From positions 1 through 54,282 of the forward strand of contig CAKUJH010000024.1 of NCBI GenBank assembly GCA_934661375.1: a stretch of 54,282 nucleotides of DNA, in the 5' to 3' direction. Below, piece by piece: positions 41,433-50,670 of this stretch. Source of the stretch: an uncultured Victivallales bacterium. GTDB lineage: Bacteria; Verrucomicrobiota; Lentisphaeria; Victivallales; UBA1829. Within the stretch, counting starts at the first letter, position 1. The number at the start of each line of letters is the position of its first letter. The position numbers and the translations under genes are program-made. The notes beneath the pieces were generated by a model. The model did no database searches. It saw only the letters and a list, made by a program, of their open reading frames with translations, and was not told the DNA's origin.

Positions 41433-43685
41433 ATGACGGAAATTTCAGAATTGCAGAATGAATACACGCAGTGGTATGCGCAGCGTTATCTCCGGCTTTG
41501 GAATAACGGCGTCAGCCCTCTGTGGGAGATCATGGACCGGGAATCCGCGGAACATCCGGAATGGACTCCGCAGGAACGCAAAACGATGCAATATGAAGTC
41601 ATAGCGGAAAACTTCACGCCGGTTCTTTTCAAAAATTCTCCGTTCTTCTTTGAAACCGGACTGCGTTTTGCGGAACACCGCGGAACTCCCGACTGGGGAT
41701 TGCCCGGTTCATGGATGACCTGCCGCAACAATCAGCTGGTCGAAAACACCGCGCCGGAAGAATGCCGGCAGTATCAGGCATGCGGAGCTGCGGGAATTCA
41801 TCTCTGTTTCAATTTCTGGGATTCGCATCACCATTCCACCAATTCCACCAACATCATTCAATACGGGCTGAAATACTTTGCGGATATGGCGCAGGCGGAG
41901 CTGACCCGTTGCCATACGGAGGAAGAGCGTATTTTTCTGCAATGCGCCATCCGCGGCGCAAAAGCCATGAAGCGCATCGCGGAACGCTTTGCGGAAGAAG
42001 CACACCGGCGTCTCATGAATGCGGAGAATGAACAGGAACGGATATTTCTTTCCATGATTGAATCCGCGGCACGGAACGTCCCGTGGAAACCCGCCGCAAC
42101 ATTTTACGAAGGACTTGCCGTCATCCAGTTCCTGTATGAAGTTGTCGGTTCGCTGGAAGGAAACGGGCTTTCCGCCTGCGGCCGCCCCGACTATGTTCTC
42201 GGACCGCTTTATGAACAGGATCTCCGGGAAGGCAGAATCACTCCGGCGGAAGCCGGCGATCTCATTGCCCGTTTCCTCTGTTTCACGGATTGCCGGTACG
42301 ACAAATACGGCAGCTGGGATCAGGCGTACAATTCCCAGGAAAACGGCACGGCTCTGAGTCTCGGCGGATACGATGAATCAGGAAACACGGTCTGCAATGA
42401 AGTTACGATGATGTTCCTGCGCATTCATCGCGAACTCAACCTGCTGTTCCCCAAAATCCAGGCAAGAATCACCCGGAACACGCCGCAGCGTTTTCTTTCG
42501 GAACTCAACCGGAACTGGCTGTCCGGCCGCAATGTCATTGCGCTTCAGAACGATGAAGCGGTCATTCCCGCACAGATCGCCGCGGGGAAAACGTTTGCCG
42601 ATGCCTCCCACTACACCATCGGCGCATGCTGGGAAATCATCGTGGAAGGATATGAACACTCCGCAGGAGCAAACTGTTACTTCAACCTGCTCAAAATTCT
42701 GGACATGTCCATTCATGAGGATCCGGACACGGAACAGAAAACGGGGGCGGTCTGCGCGAAGCTGGATTCCTGCCGGTCTTTTGACGAAATCTATGAAACT
42801 TATCTGAAGAACGTGCTCCGTGAAATCCGCCGGATGTGCGGTTCCATACGGAAACTCGGCAGCCTCTGGCCGCAAGTCAACCCTTCCCCGGCCTATTCAG
42901 CCTCCATGTTCGACTGCATCCGTGAACACAAAGATTATACGGCAGGCGGCGGACGTTACAATCCTCATGCGCTGCCGCTGGGCGGATTCGCCAACACCGT
43001 CGACTCTCTGCTGGTCATCAAAGAACTTTGCTTTGACCGGAAAATCTGTCCGTTTGCCGAACTTCTCGACGCCGTCCGCAGGGACTGGAACGGGGCGGAT
43101 GAACTGCGGCATCGCGCACTCTCCTGCCGTTTTTTCTTCGGCGACAGCCAGTCGGAAAGCATGACACTGGCAAGACGTTTGTATTACGACATTTACCATC
43201 ATACCCGTGATTTGGAAAACGAACGGGGAGGTCCGTTTCAGCTGGCATTCTACATGGCATGGGAATATCTTTCCTGGGCGGATAAAGTGAAGGCAACTCC
43301 GGACGGACGCCGGCGCGGAGATGTCATTGCAAACGGCATCACGCCGTCCCGGACACACCGGGGCATGGCGTTGACCAGTGTCCTTTCCAGCGTGGGAGGT
43401 CTGGATCTGACCATGGCTCCGGCAAATGCCAGCCTGGATGTCTCTCTCCCGCTCGGCGGACTGAATGATGAAATACTGTCCGCGCTGGAACGCTCGTTTG
43501 TCGCGGCAAAATGTATGCAGATGCAGCTGAACTGCGTCTCGGCGGACGAACTCCGGCTTGCCCGGAAAGAACCGGAAAAACACCGGGATCTTTTTGTCCG
43601 CATCTTCGGTTTTTCCGCAAGGTTCGTTCTGCTGCCGGAAAAATGGCAGGATGAAATCATTTCCCGTTACAGCTACAATATATAA
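41433..43685 (+). CDS. glycyl radical enzyme of unknown substrate (PFL-like)
   Basis: A 750-residue protein, intact, with GGAG eight bases before the ATG. The C-terminal radical motif is VRIFGFSARFV with the radical Gly at 726. The active-site segment YTIGACWEIIVEG has the thiyl Cys399 and Glu401 in a CxE arrangement, like the GCVE of diol and trimethylamine-lyase type dehydratases and unlike the CC of pyruvate formate-lyase. It is therefore probably an eliminase, dehydratase or decarboxylase acting on a small hydroxylated substrate, but no characterised subfamily motif was recognised. Partner activase and regulator are divergent; an alpha/beta hydrolase follows after 17 bp. It acts only without oxygen. 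Confidence 0.9.
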   Translation: MTEISELQNEYTQWYAQRYLRLWNNGVSPLWEIMDRESAEHPEWTPQERKTMQYEVIAENFTPVLFKNSPFFFETGLRFAEHRGTPDWGLPGSWMTCRNNQLVENTAPEECRQYQACGAAGIHLCFNFWDSHHHSTNSTNIIQYGLKYFADMAQAELTRCHTEEERIFLQCAIRGAKAMKRIAERFAEEAHRRLMNAENEQERIFLSMIESAARNVPWKPAATFYEGLAVIQFLYEVVGSLEGNGLSACGRPDYVLGPLYEQDLREGRITPAEAGDLIARFLCFTDCRYDKYGSWDQAYNSQENGTALSLGGYDESGNTVCNEVTMMFLRIHRELNLLFPKIQARITRNTPQRFLSELNRNWLSGRNVIALQNDEAVIPAQIAAGKTFADASHYTIGACWEIIVEGYEHSAGANCYFNLLKILDMSIHEDPDTEQKTGAVCAKLDSCRSFDEIYETYLKNVLREIRRMCGSIRKLGSLWPQVNPSPAYSASMFDCIREHKDYTAGGGRYNPHALPLGGFANTVDSLLVIKELCFDRKICPFAELLDAVRRDWNGADELRHRALSCRFFFGDSQSESMTLARRLYYDIYHHTRDLENERGGPFQLAFYMAWEYLSWADKVKATPDGRRRGDVIANGITPSRTHRGMALTSVLSSVGGLDLTMAPANASLDVSLPLGGLNDEILSALERSFVAAKCMQMQLNCVSADELRLARKEPEKHRDLFVRIFGFSARFVLLPEKWQDEIISRYSYNI

Positions 43686-43702
43686 ATGTGAAAGGATGAA
43701 TC

Positions 43703-45412
43703 ATGAACGAATCGACTCCGGAACTGGTCCGGATTGCCGCGCAGTATGATATTGCCGGCGATCAGGTCGTTTCTGCAATCGCCAGCCCGGCGGAACTTGC
43801 CGCAAAACAGAAATACTGGAAACAGGAATTCCTGGAACTCATCGGCGGTCTTCCGCAGGAAAAAACACCCCTGTATGCGGAATCGAAAGGCATTTCCGGA
43901 TATGAGGGATATACCGTTGAAAAAATTCTGTTCCAGTCCGCACCCGGCGTTTATGTAACCGGACTGCTGTACCTGCCGGACTCCGCGCAATTCAAAAAAC
44001 CGTATCCGGCTCTGCTCATTGTGCATGGTCATTCCGATTTCGGAAAAACCTTTCCGCAATATTCCGCCATGGCGATTGCCGCCGTCAAGGCCGGATTCGG
44101 AGTCTTTGCTCCCGATCCGGTCAGCCAGGGAGAACGTTTCCAATGTTCCGGTGCTTACCCCTGGAGCGACTCTGCGGTGGAACATGCTTCGCTGGGCGCA
44201 CGTTCATGGCTGGTCGGCTGGAATTTCGCAAGGTTCCGCATCCATGACGGAATCCGCGCCGTTGATTTCATGGAAAGCCGTCCGGAACTGGATATGTCGC
44301 AGCTTGCCGTAGCCGGCAATTCCGGCGGGGGGACCATGTCCGTATATCTGCAAGCCCTGGACGAACGCATCCGGAACGCCTGCCCGAACAGCTATGTTTC
44401 CTCGCTGCGGGAAGTGATCCGGGAACGCGGAGTCCATGACGCGGAACAGTTCTTCTTCGATCAGCTGCCGCGCGGTTTCAATCATGCCGTTCTGCTTGCC
44501 ATGGGACAGCCCCGCGTCAATATGCTGACCGGCGCCAGACATCAGGATTATTTTCCGATGGAAGGGACCCGTTCGACTTTTGTTGTGCTGAAGAAACTGC
44601 ACGGAAAACTCGGATTCACCAACGGTCTCGGCATGTATTCCTGCGATGGCGAACACGGCTGGGCAGTATCTTCCAGAACAGCGGCGTTAACTTGGCTGCG
44701 TCATTTCATCAAAGGGGAAAAAACACCGTTCGACGCACAGGAAAACGGTTCTTTTGCCCTGGATGAAAACCTGCTCCGTGCCATTCCGGATGTCGAACAG
44801 ATCCCGCCGCTCCCGCATGAATGCGGCAGAGTCACGGAATCCGGACAAGTCCGCGATCTACCCGGCTTTCATTCTCTGTATGACATCATCCGGGAAAGAG
44901 CGGAAGAGCTTGCGGCAAAACGGATTCCGCCGCATCAGCGTCCGGCGGAACAGATCCGTGAAACAGTCCGCCGGCGAGCCGTGATCCATCCTCTCAACGC
45001 CCTGCCGCCGGAACCGGAACCGCATCATCATCAGTTTCAATGGTGGTATCTGAACGGGACGGAAGGTTTTATGGTTGAACAGCATGCCGCTCTTCTTGCC
45101 GCGGAAGGTAAATCCCTGGTCGGGATCCGGGCGGAAGCCATTCTCCGCAATTCGCTGAAAAAAATGGCGGACAATGGCGGAAAGCCGGTTCCGCTGGAAG
45201 CCGGCGGCATGATGTGCATTGCCGCCGCACATGCATATGCGGCGGAACCGCAGCTTTTTTCTTCGGTTTCCCTGACCAATCCGCCGCCGTCATGGCTTCA
45301 GATGCTGCAAAATCCTGATCCGCGGAAGGATTCGCTCGCGGCGGCAGTCTGGGGTGCGCTGGAAGAATACGACTGGACGGAGCTGGTCCCCGCCGGAGCA
45401 TTCAAAAAATAA
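43703..45412 (+). CDS. alpha/beta hydrolase (acetyl xylan esterase-like)
   Basis: A 569-residue cytoplasmic protein. AAAGGA lies six bases before the ATG. The first domain has the oxyanion strand LLIVHGHSDFGK, nucleophile Ser207 in VAGNSGGGTMS, and catalytic His in SCDGEHGWA, the order seen in AXE1-like esterases. The last 170 residues (HHHQFQWWYLNGTEGF to the end) form a second, shorter alpha/beta region without an obvious nucleophile. It is co-transcribed with the glycyl radical enzyme and may de-esterify or prepare its substrate, or process its product. The substrate is unknown. It converges on the gene at 45417 with four bases between stops. Confidence 0.8.
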   Translation: MNESTPELVRIAAQYDIAGDQVVSAIASPAELAAKQKYWKQEFLELIGGLPQEKTPLYAESKGISGYEGYTVEKILFQSAPGVYVTGLLYLPDSAQFKKPYPALLIVHGHSDFGKTFPQYSAMAIAAVKAGFGVFAPDPVSQGERFQCSGAYPWSDSAVEHASLGARSWLVGWNFARFRIHDGIRAVDFMESRPELDMSQLAVAGNSGGGTMSVYLQALDERIRNACPNSYVSSLREVIRERGVHDAEQFFFDQLPRGFNHAVLLAMGQPRVNMLTGARHQDYFPMEGTRSTFVVLKKLHGKLGFTNGLGMYSCDGEHGWAVSSRTAALTWLRHFIKGEKTPFDAQENGSFALDENLLRAIPDVEQIPPLPHECGRVTESGQVRDLPGFHSLYDIIRERAEELAAKRIPPHQRPAEQIRETVRRRAVIHPLNALPPEPEPHHHQFQWWYLNGTEGFMVEQHAALLAAEGKSLVGIRAEAILRNSLKKMADNGGKPVPLEAGGMMCIAAAHAYAAEPQLFSSVSLTNPPPSWLQMLQNPDPRKDSLAAAVWGALEEYDWTELVPAGAFKK

Positions 45413-45416
45413 TTCT

Positions 45417-46142
45417 TCACCTGCCGGTCCGGTTGTTTTCCGCAGCCAGACCGGTCATATAATTATCGATCACCGTTTCCGCTATCCGGTCATGGCGGTA
45501 TTCATTGCGGAAATGCAGAGTCGTTTCAAAGGGCTTCCCGTTCAAACCGGCAAAAAATACGGCTTTGGAACGAATCCGTTCCGGACGGGCAGAGTTCACA
45601 CCTTTCACATACAGCTGAACCGAGCCGTCGGCGGCGGCAGAAAACTGAAAGTCTGCCGGCAAAGTGCGGTACGGTACAAAAATTTCATTCAGCTTCTTGC
45701 CGTTGTCCAGAAAAACGCAAATCAGCTGGTTGGATTTTGCATCATGAATGATCTTCAGTTCAAACTGCTGTTTCGCTTCAGAAAAATGAAATGACAGGGA
45801 TGAACTGTTGCGCTCCAACCGTCCGAAACTCTGAATCCGGAGTCCGGTGGTAAACCAGGAATGCGGTTTCTGCGGCAGCCGGTACACCGTCCGGCGCAAA
45901 GGAATTTTTACCAGATCCAGAGTCCGGTACACCCCCAGACCGGAACGTGCCAGCAGACCGGAATCGTTTTTCTCCGGAATCACTTCCGGATTTCCAGGCC
46001 GCTTCACCGCAGGATCATCATAATCATCCATTTCCAGAATCTGCGACACGGTCAGCGGTGCAGCGATTCCCGTATTTTCAGCAGGAAGTTCCGCAGCCGT
46101 CGACACCATTGCGGAACAGAACAAAACCCAATGCCATTTCAT
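45417..46142 (-). CDS. secreted protein of unknown function
   Basis: A 241-residue protein. The start is the ATG at 46142 (MKWHWVLFCSAMVSTAAELPA), behind GAGAGG; the longer reading lacks a sensible signal. After the signal comes a Pro/Asp-rich linker (LTVSQILEMDDYDDPAVKRPGNPEV) and a beta-rich domain (FTTGLRIQSFGRLERNSSSLSFHFSEAKQQFELKII, SVQLYVKGVNSARPERIRSKAVFFAGLNGKPFETTLHFRNEY) that looks like a LamG/concanavalin-type sandwich. It is the last gene of the five-gene operon, 26 bp after the FGGY kinase. Likely extracytoplasmic binding protein; no firm assignment. Confidence 0.6.
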   Translation of the reverse strand: MKWHWVLFCSAMVSTAAELPAENTGIAAPLTVSQILEMDDYDDPAVKRPGNPEVIPEKNDSGLLARSGLGVYRTLDLVKIPLRRTVYRLPQKPHSWFTTGLRIQSFGRLERNSSSLSFHFSEAKQQFELKIIHDAKSNQLICVFLDNGKKLNEIFVPYRTLPADFQFSAAADGSVQLYVKGVNSARPERIRSKAVFFAGLNGKPFETTLHFRNEYRHDRIAETVIDNYMTGLAAENNRTGR

Positions 46143-46168
46143 TGCAAAAACCCTCTCAACAGCAAAAA

Positions 46169-47614
46169 TCAAAATGTTTTATCAGACTGCGGTTCCAGCA
46201 GCTCCCGGAACGCCGCATAATAATTCTGTGCGCGGGAATCGGACGGCATTCCGCATTCCGTGCCGCGCACCATCGCAGCTCCGGCTTCCGGAAATCCGCC
46301 GAAATGTTTCAAGGCAACCATGCCCGTTACCGCCGCTCCCAGCAGCGATGCTTCGGAATTTTCCGGCAGGAATTTATTCTGACGGAACAAGCCGCCCGCC
46401 GCTTCCCGCACCGCTTTTTCCCGGCACGCCAGCGCCTGAAGCATCAGGTTCGGACGCGGACCGATCAGCTGTTCGAACAGATCGGCGCACTGACGCAGCG
46501 GGCACAGCGTTCCGAAAACTGCCCCCAGGCACAAATCCGCCAGGGTATGCGAGGCTTTCAGATGCCGCCAGGCACCGTCCGCCGCATAATCCATATACGG
46601 CGCACCGCGTCCCAGCAGATACGGCAGAAAAACCGGCAGGTCACGTTCCGGTGAACTTTTTTCCGCTTCCCGGAAAAAACCGTCCACCGTCAGGTTGTGC
46701 ATCCGCGCCAGCCATTCAAAGGAAAAACCGCCCGCCGGGACCGAACCGAGATACAGTTCCCGTTCCGGGTCGGCATGAGCAAACACGAACAGCGATCCGG
46801 CAAGATGTTTTCCCTGCCCCGGTTCACCGGAAGCCAGCAGCTGACCGGCAGTGCCGAGCGTCAGGGACAAGGTTTCATCATTGACTCCGCCGCCGACCGC
46901 CGCACTGGCGAGATCGCCGCAGCCCGTGACAACCGGAATTCCGGCAGTCAGTCCGGTTTGCCGCGCCGCCTCCGGGGTGATTTTTCCGCAGACAGATGCG
47001 GACGGCAGGATGTCCGGCAGTTTTTCCGGGTCCAGCTCCAAGTCGTCCAGCAGTTCCTCCGACCAGTTTCCGGATTCCAGTTCCATCAGCAGAGTGCCGG
47101 ACGCATCAGAAGGATCGGTGATAAAATGCCCGGTCAGGAAAAAGGCTATGAAATCCTTGCTCTGCAGAAACTTGCAGGTACGTCCGTATTGTTCCGGCTC
47201 CACTTTTTTCATCCGCAGAATTTTCGGCAGGGTGAACACCGGAATGGAGCTGTTGCCGAATTTATCCAGCAGGGACTGACCGTAACGGCGGTTCAGCATG
47301 TCGGATTCCAGCGCGGCGGAATTGTCGCTCCACAGAACCGCGGGAGCCACCGGAACTCCGCAGCTGTCCACCCCCAGCAGCGCGTGCATGTTTCCGGTCA
47401 GAGCGACCGCATCAATCTTCGGACAGTCCGGCAGAGCAGTCAGCTCCCGCAGCAGGGCGGCTGCGGTTTCCGTCCAGACTTCCGCATTCTGAAGGTTCGG
47501 CGAGGATGCCCGGTCCAGACGTCGGCTCAACAGATGCGACATGCGTCCGTTTTCATCAAACAGCGCACATTTGATCCGGCTGGTTCCGATGTCAACAGCG
47601 AGTATTTCCGGCAT
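46169..47614 (-). CDS. FGGY-family carbohydrate kinase (xylulokinase-like)
   Basis: A 481-residue kinase. Motifs in order: ATP-site EILAVDIGTSRIKCALFD, sugar-contact ALTGNMHALLGVD (xylulokinases have GQMHG), VLWSDNSA, catalytic Asp234 in VVTGCGDLASAAVGGG, and LTLGTAGQLL. It phosphorylates a ketose or alditol in the cytoplasm; xylulose is the nearest guess, but the GNMHA variant leaves this open. It follows the SIS gene by 19 bp, so the two probably act in one sugar pathway. Confidence 0.88.
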   Translation of the reverse strand: MPEILAVDIGTSRIKCALFDENGRMSHLLSRRLDRASSPNLQNAEVWTETAAALLRELTALPDCPKIDAVALTGNMHALLGVDSCGVPVAPAVLWSDNSAALESDMLNRRYGQSLLDKFGNSSIPVFTLPKILRMKKVEPEQYGRTCKFLQSKDFIAFFLTGHFITDPSDASGTLLMELESGNWSEELLDDLELDPEKLPDILPSASVCGKITPEAARQTGLTAGIPVVTGCGDLASAAVGGGVNDETLSLTLGTAGQLLASGEPGQGKHLAGSLFVFAHADPERELYLGSVPAGGFSFEWLARMHNLTVDGFFREAEKSSPERDLPVFLPYLLGRGAPYMDYAADGAWRHLKASHTLADLCLGAVFGTLCPLRQCADLFEQLIGPRPNLMLQALACREKAVREAAGGLFRQNKFLPENSEASLLGAAVTGMVALKHFGGFPEAGAAMVRGTECGMPSDSRAQNYYAAFRELLEPQSDKTF

Positions 47615-47633
47615 ACGGCATCTCCCTCAGTCA

Positions 47634-48383
47634 TTACGGCAGCAGGAACGCATCGCGCACCCATTGCAGATTCATCAGTTTTTCATTTTTTTCACGCCCG
47701 CCCGGCGCATTGGAACTCATAAAAACCGGCGCGTCGATTCCTTTATCCATCAGTCTGCGGATCGCCAAAGCGGAAAGCGAGTGCATGATGAACGACCCCG
47801 CAATCGTGGAAAGCGGTCCCATGCGGCAGGCGTCATCCAGAGCAACGGCGGCATCGCCCACGGGAACATGGTTGTCAATGACCAGCGCACGATCCCGGAG
47901 CGACCAGAGATTGGCAATCCGCGGATGATCCCCGTGCTGATCCTTATAATTTCCGGAAGTCAGCAGAATCAGTTCAGCTCCGCGTTCCAGCGCACATTCC
48001 GCCACCGCGACCGGGGCGCCGTTCTTGCCGGAAGTCGAGGCGATCACCAGCACATCCCCTTTTTTCAGCTGGGAACATTCGATCACTGCACGTCCGAGAG
48101 CCGCATTGTGTTCCGCCGCGCTGGTCAGAAAACCGGGAGTCGTTGCAATGCTCATGCCCGGTCCCCAGAGCGGACGCCAGAACGCCGGTGCGCCGGCACG
48201 GTAGAACACGTCTTCCGCCAGAATTGCGGAATGAGTGCAGCCGAAAACATAAATTCGGTGTCCGGCGGCATAAGCCTCCGCAATGATTTCCGCGGCGCGT
48301 TCCAGATTCTGTTCCTCGGATTCCGCAATCTGACGCAGCAGTCCGGTACTTTTTTCCAGATACTCTGATAAAATCGGATTCAT
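47634..48383 (-). CDS. SIS-domain phosphosugar-binding protein (UPF0309-like)
   Basis: A 249-residue protein with a single SIS domain: HRIYVFGCTHSAILAEDVFYRAG, LKKGDVLVIASTSGKNGAPVAVAECALERGAELILLTS. The C-terminal helical part (CRMGPLSTIAGSFIMHSLSALAIRRLMDKG) fits the UPF0309/KpsF-like group that binds or isomerises phosphosugars. It lies between UXS (12 bp) and the FGGY kinase (19 bp). A sugar-phosphate isomerase or sensor role is likely. No CBS domains. Confidence 0.88.
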   Translation of the reverse strand: MNPILSEYLEKSTGLLRQIAESEEQNLERAAEIIAEAYAAGHRIYVFGCTHSAILAEDVFYRAGAPAFWRPLWGPGMSIATTPGFLTSAAEHNAALGRAVIECSQLKKGDVLVIASTSGKNGAPVAVAECALERGAELILLTSGNYKDQHGDHPRIANLWSLRDRALVIDNHVPVGDAAVALDDACRMGPLSTIAGSFIMHSLSALAIRRLMDKGIDAPVFMSSNAPGGREKNEKLMNLQWVRDAFLLP

Positions 48384-48395
48384 GGTCTGTTTTCC

Positions 48396-49364
48396 TTATC
48401 CCTGCGCCCGGCAGAACTCCGGATCTTCGCGCAGCAGTTCATCGAAATATTCTATGGTCTTCCGCAAGCCTTCCCGCAGCGGCGTAACCGGTTCCCAATG
48501 AAGCAGTTCCTTTGCCTTGGAGATGTCCGGCTGACGCTGTTTCGGGTCATCCGACGGCAGCGGCATACGGATGATTTTCGAGCGCGAACCGGTCAGTTCT
48601 GTCACCAGTTCAGCCAGCTGCAGAATGGTAAATTCTCCGGGATTCCCCAGATTAACCGGTCCGGTGATTTCATCCGGCGTATTCATCATGCGGATCATGC
48701 CATCAATCAGATCATCGCGATAACAGAAACTCCGCGTCTGCGAACCATCGCCGTAAATCGTAATATCCTGATTCTGAAGAGCCTGCAAAATAAAGTTGCT
48801 GACCACCCGTCCGTCGTTCGGATGCATCCGCGGACCGTACGTATTGAATATGCGGATGATTTTCACGGGCAGACTGCGCTGCATCCGGTAACAGTTGAAA
48901 AGAGTTTCCGCACAGCGTTTGCCCTCGTCGTAGCAGGAACGAACCCCGATGGGATTGACATTGCCCCAGTATTCCTCGGTCTGCGGATGCACGGCGGGAT
49001 CGCCATAGACTTCCGAAGTGGACGCCTGCAGAATCGGGATGCCCAGGCGTTTGGCAAGACCGAGCATATTGATGGCTCCGTGAACACAGGTCTTCACTGT
49101 CTGCACCGGATCGCGCTGATAATGAATCGGAGACGCCGGACACGCCAGATTGTAAATCTGATCGACTTCCACATACAGTGGAAAAGTCACGTCATGCCGG
49201 ATCAGTTCGAAATGGGCGTTGCCCAGCAGATGCAGGATGTTGCGTTTGGCTCCTGTATAAAAATTGTCAATGCAGACCACATCATTGCCCGCAGCCAGCA
49301 GTTTTTCACACAGATATGACCCCAGAAAACCGCTGCCGCCCGTAACCAGAACCGTCTTGCCCAT
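48396..49364 (-). CDS. uxs: UDP-glucuronate decarboxylase (UDP-xylose synthase)
   Basis: A 322-residue extended SDR. The NAD site is TVLVTGGSGFLGSYL. Catalytic residues match UXS: Thr116 and Glu118 in STSEVYGDP, Tyr145 and Lys149 in YDEGKR. The segments YNLACPASPIHYQRDPVQTVKT and RIFNTYGPRMHPNDGRVVSNFI are diagnostic of UXS rather than 4-epimerases. It converts UDP-glucuronate to UDP-xylose for surface glycans. The operon couples it to a GT2-GtrA transferase upstream (30 bp) and sugar-kinase and SIS genes downstream. Confidence 0.93.
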   Translation of the reverse strand: MGKTVLVTGGSGFLGSYLCEKLLAAGNDVVCIDNFYTGAKRNILHLLGNAHFELIRHDVTFPLYVEVDQIYNLACPASPIHYQRDPVQTVKTCVHGAINMLGLAKRLGIPILQASTSEVYGDPAVHPQTEEYWGNVNPIGVRSCYDEGKRCAETLFNCYRMQRSLPVKIIRIFNTYGPRMHPNDGRVVSNFILQALQNQDITIYGDGSQTRSFCYRDDLIDGMIRMMNTPDEITGPVNLGNPGEFTILQLAELVTELTGSRSKIIRMPLPSDDPKQRQPDISKAKELLHWEPVTPLREGLRKTIEYFDELLREDPEFCRAQG

Positions 49365-49394
49365 ATTCGCGCCGTCTCCCTTGTATATAGAATT

Positions 49395-50498
49395 TTATTT
49401 CCCGCGCCGCAGGAAAAACACAAAATATTTGCGGAGCAGATAATTGCCGACAAATCCGACAAGAGAAGCCGCCGCCTTGGCAAACACCTTGCCCAGCCCG
49501 ACGGAAATCAGCCCCGCCGTGATGCCGTAGTCCAGCAGCCCCATCACCGCCAGCGTAACCGTATACGCGGCAAGCTCCCCGAACGTGTTCCAGCACGCCT
49601 TGTGACGGAACAGCAGCAGGATGCACAGGATGTAGTTGACCGCCGCCGAAAGAACATACGAACCGATGATCGCCGCCGGCAGAGACACCGCATAGCTCAT
49701 GCAGACGGCGAAGCAGATCAGGTTCGCCAGCGCCGCCGTGCCGCCAATGAAGAAATACAGCAGAAGCTGCATCGGAACCGGCGCATTGCACGCCCCGTAA
49801 TGCAGAATGCAGTACAGCGCGCGCAGACCGTCTTTCCAGCCGATTTTCTTGCCTTCCTCGTAACTCCGGGGATGATACTGGATCGCACATTCATAGACGC
49901 GACATTTTTCCTCCGCCACATACGCGGTAACCTCCGGCTCAAATCCGAACCGGTTCTCTTTGAGCCGCGGTGCGATTTTCCGGATCACATCCCGACGGAA
50001 CAGCTTGTAACAGGTCTCCATGTCCGTGATGTCCAGGTCGGTGAACATGTTGGAACATGCAGTCAGAGTCTTGTTCATCCAGGTATGCCAGAAATACAGC
50101 ACGCGCCGCGCTCCCGGACGCAGGTAACGCGAACCGTACACCACATCGGCGCGCCCGTCCAGCAGCGGTTCCAGCAGAACCAGATAATCTTCGGGCGCAT
50201 ATTCCATGTCGGCGTCCTGAATGCCGATGTAGTCTCCGGTCGCTTCCAGAAATCCAGTGCGCAATGCCGCACCCTTGCCCTGATTCACTGCGTGCCGCGC
50301 CAGTTTGATTTCCGGATGTTCCTTGCATAATTCCAAAGCCCGGTCATAACTCCGGTCTTTGGAACAGTCATCCACGATCACCAGTTCAAGATCCAGACCG
50401 GGACGCCGGATTTCCAGCACCCGCTCCACAATTCCGCGGAGAGTGTTCTCCTCGTTGTAACAAGGTATGATCAGACTGAGTTTTACAGTATTCTGCAT
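49395..50498 (-). CDS. GT2 glycosyltransferase fused to GtrA-like membrane domain
   Basis: A 367-residue protein. The start is the ATG at 50498 (MQNTVKLSLIIPCYNEENT); the promoter -10 lies 35 bp upstream, which excludes longer readings. Residues 1-235 are a polyprenyl-phosphate glycosyltransferase-like GT2 domain (VIVDDCSKDRSYD, NQGKGAALRTGF, DYIGIQDADMEYAPEDY). Residues 245-367 contain four transmembrane helices of the GtrA type. Such fusions make lipid-linked sugars and may flip them. With UXS next door, the sugar could be xylose or a relative, but this is inference. Confidence 0.92.
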   Translation of the reverse strand: MQNTVKLSLIIPCYNEENTLRGIVERVLEIRRPGLDLELVIVDDCSKDRSYDRALELCKEHPEIKLARHAVNQGKGAALRTGFLEATGDYIGIQDADMEYAPEDYLVLLEPLLDGRADVVYGSRYLRPGARRVLYFWHTWMNKTLTACSNMFTDLDITDMETCYKLFRRDVIRKIAPRLKENRFGFEPEVTAYVAEEKCRVYECAIQYHPRSYEEGKKIGWKDGLRALYCILHYGACNAPVPMQLLLYFFIGGTAALANLICFAVCMSYAVSLPAAIIGSYVLSAAVNYILCILLLFRHKACWNTFGELAAYTVTLAVMGLLDYGITAGLISVGLGKVFAKAAASLVGFVGNYLLRKYFVFFLRRGK

Positions 50499-50532
50499 AT
50501 TTTCCGATTCCTGCTGATAATGTTTTTCTGTT

Positions 50533-50560
50533 AATATACACGGACGCCATGTTTTTTCAA
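50533..50560 (-). promoter_or_regulatory. promoter of the GT2-UXS operon
   Basis: Minus strand: TTGAAA (50560-50555), 16-bp spacer, TATATT (50538-50533). The leader is about 30 bases. Confidence 0.65.
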
Positions 50561-50621
50561 ACAGGAAAAAACCGTACAGAAAGGAAAATCCGGAAAGTTC
50601 CGGGGAAATGCAGTTCCGCAC

Positions 50622-50650
50622 TTGAAAAAAACAGACTGCGGATTTACTGT
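50622..50650 (+). promoter_or_regulatory. possible promoter of the AraC gene at 50671
   Basis: TTGAAA (50622-50627), 17-bp spacer, TACTGT (50645-50650). The -10 box is weak. AGGAG follows before the ATG. Confidence 0.4.
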
Positions 50651-50670
50651 ATCCGTCAACAGGAGTTGTC

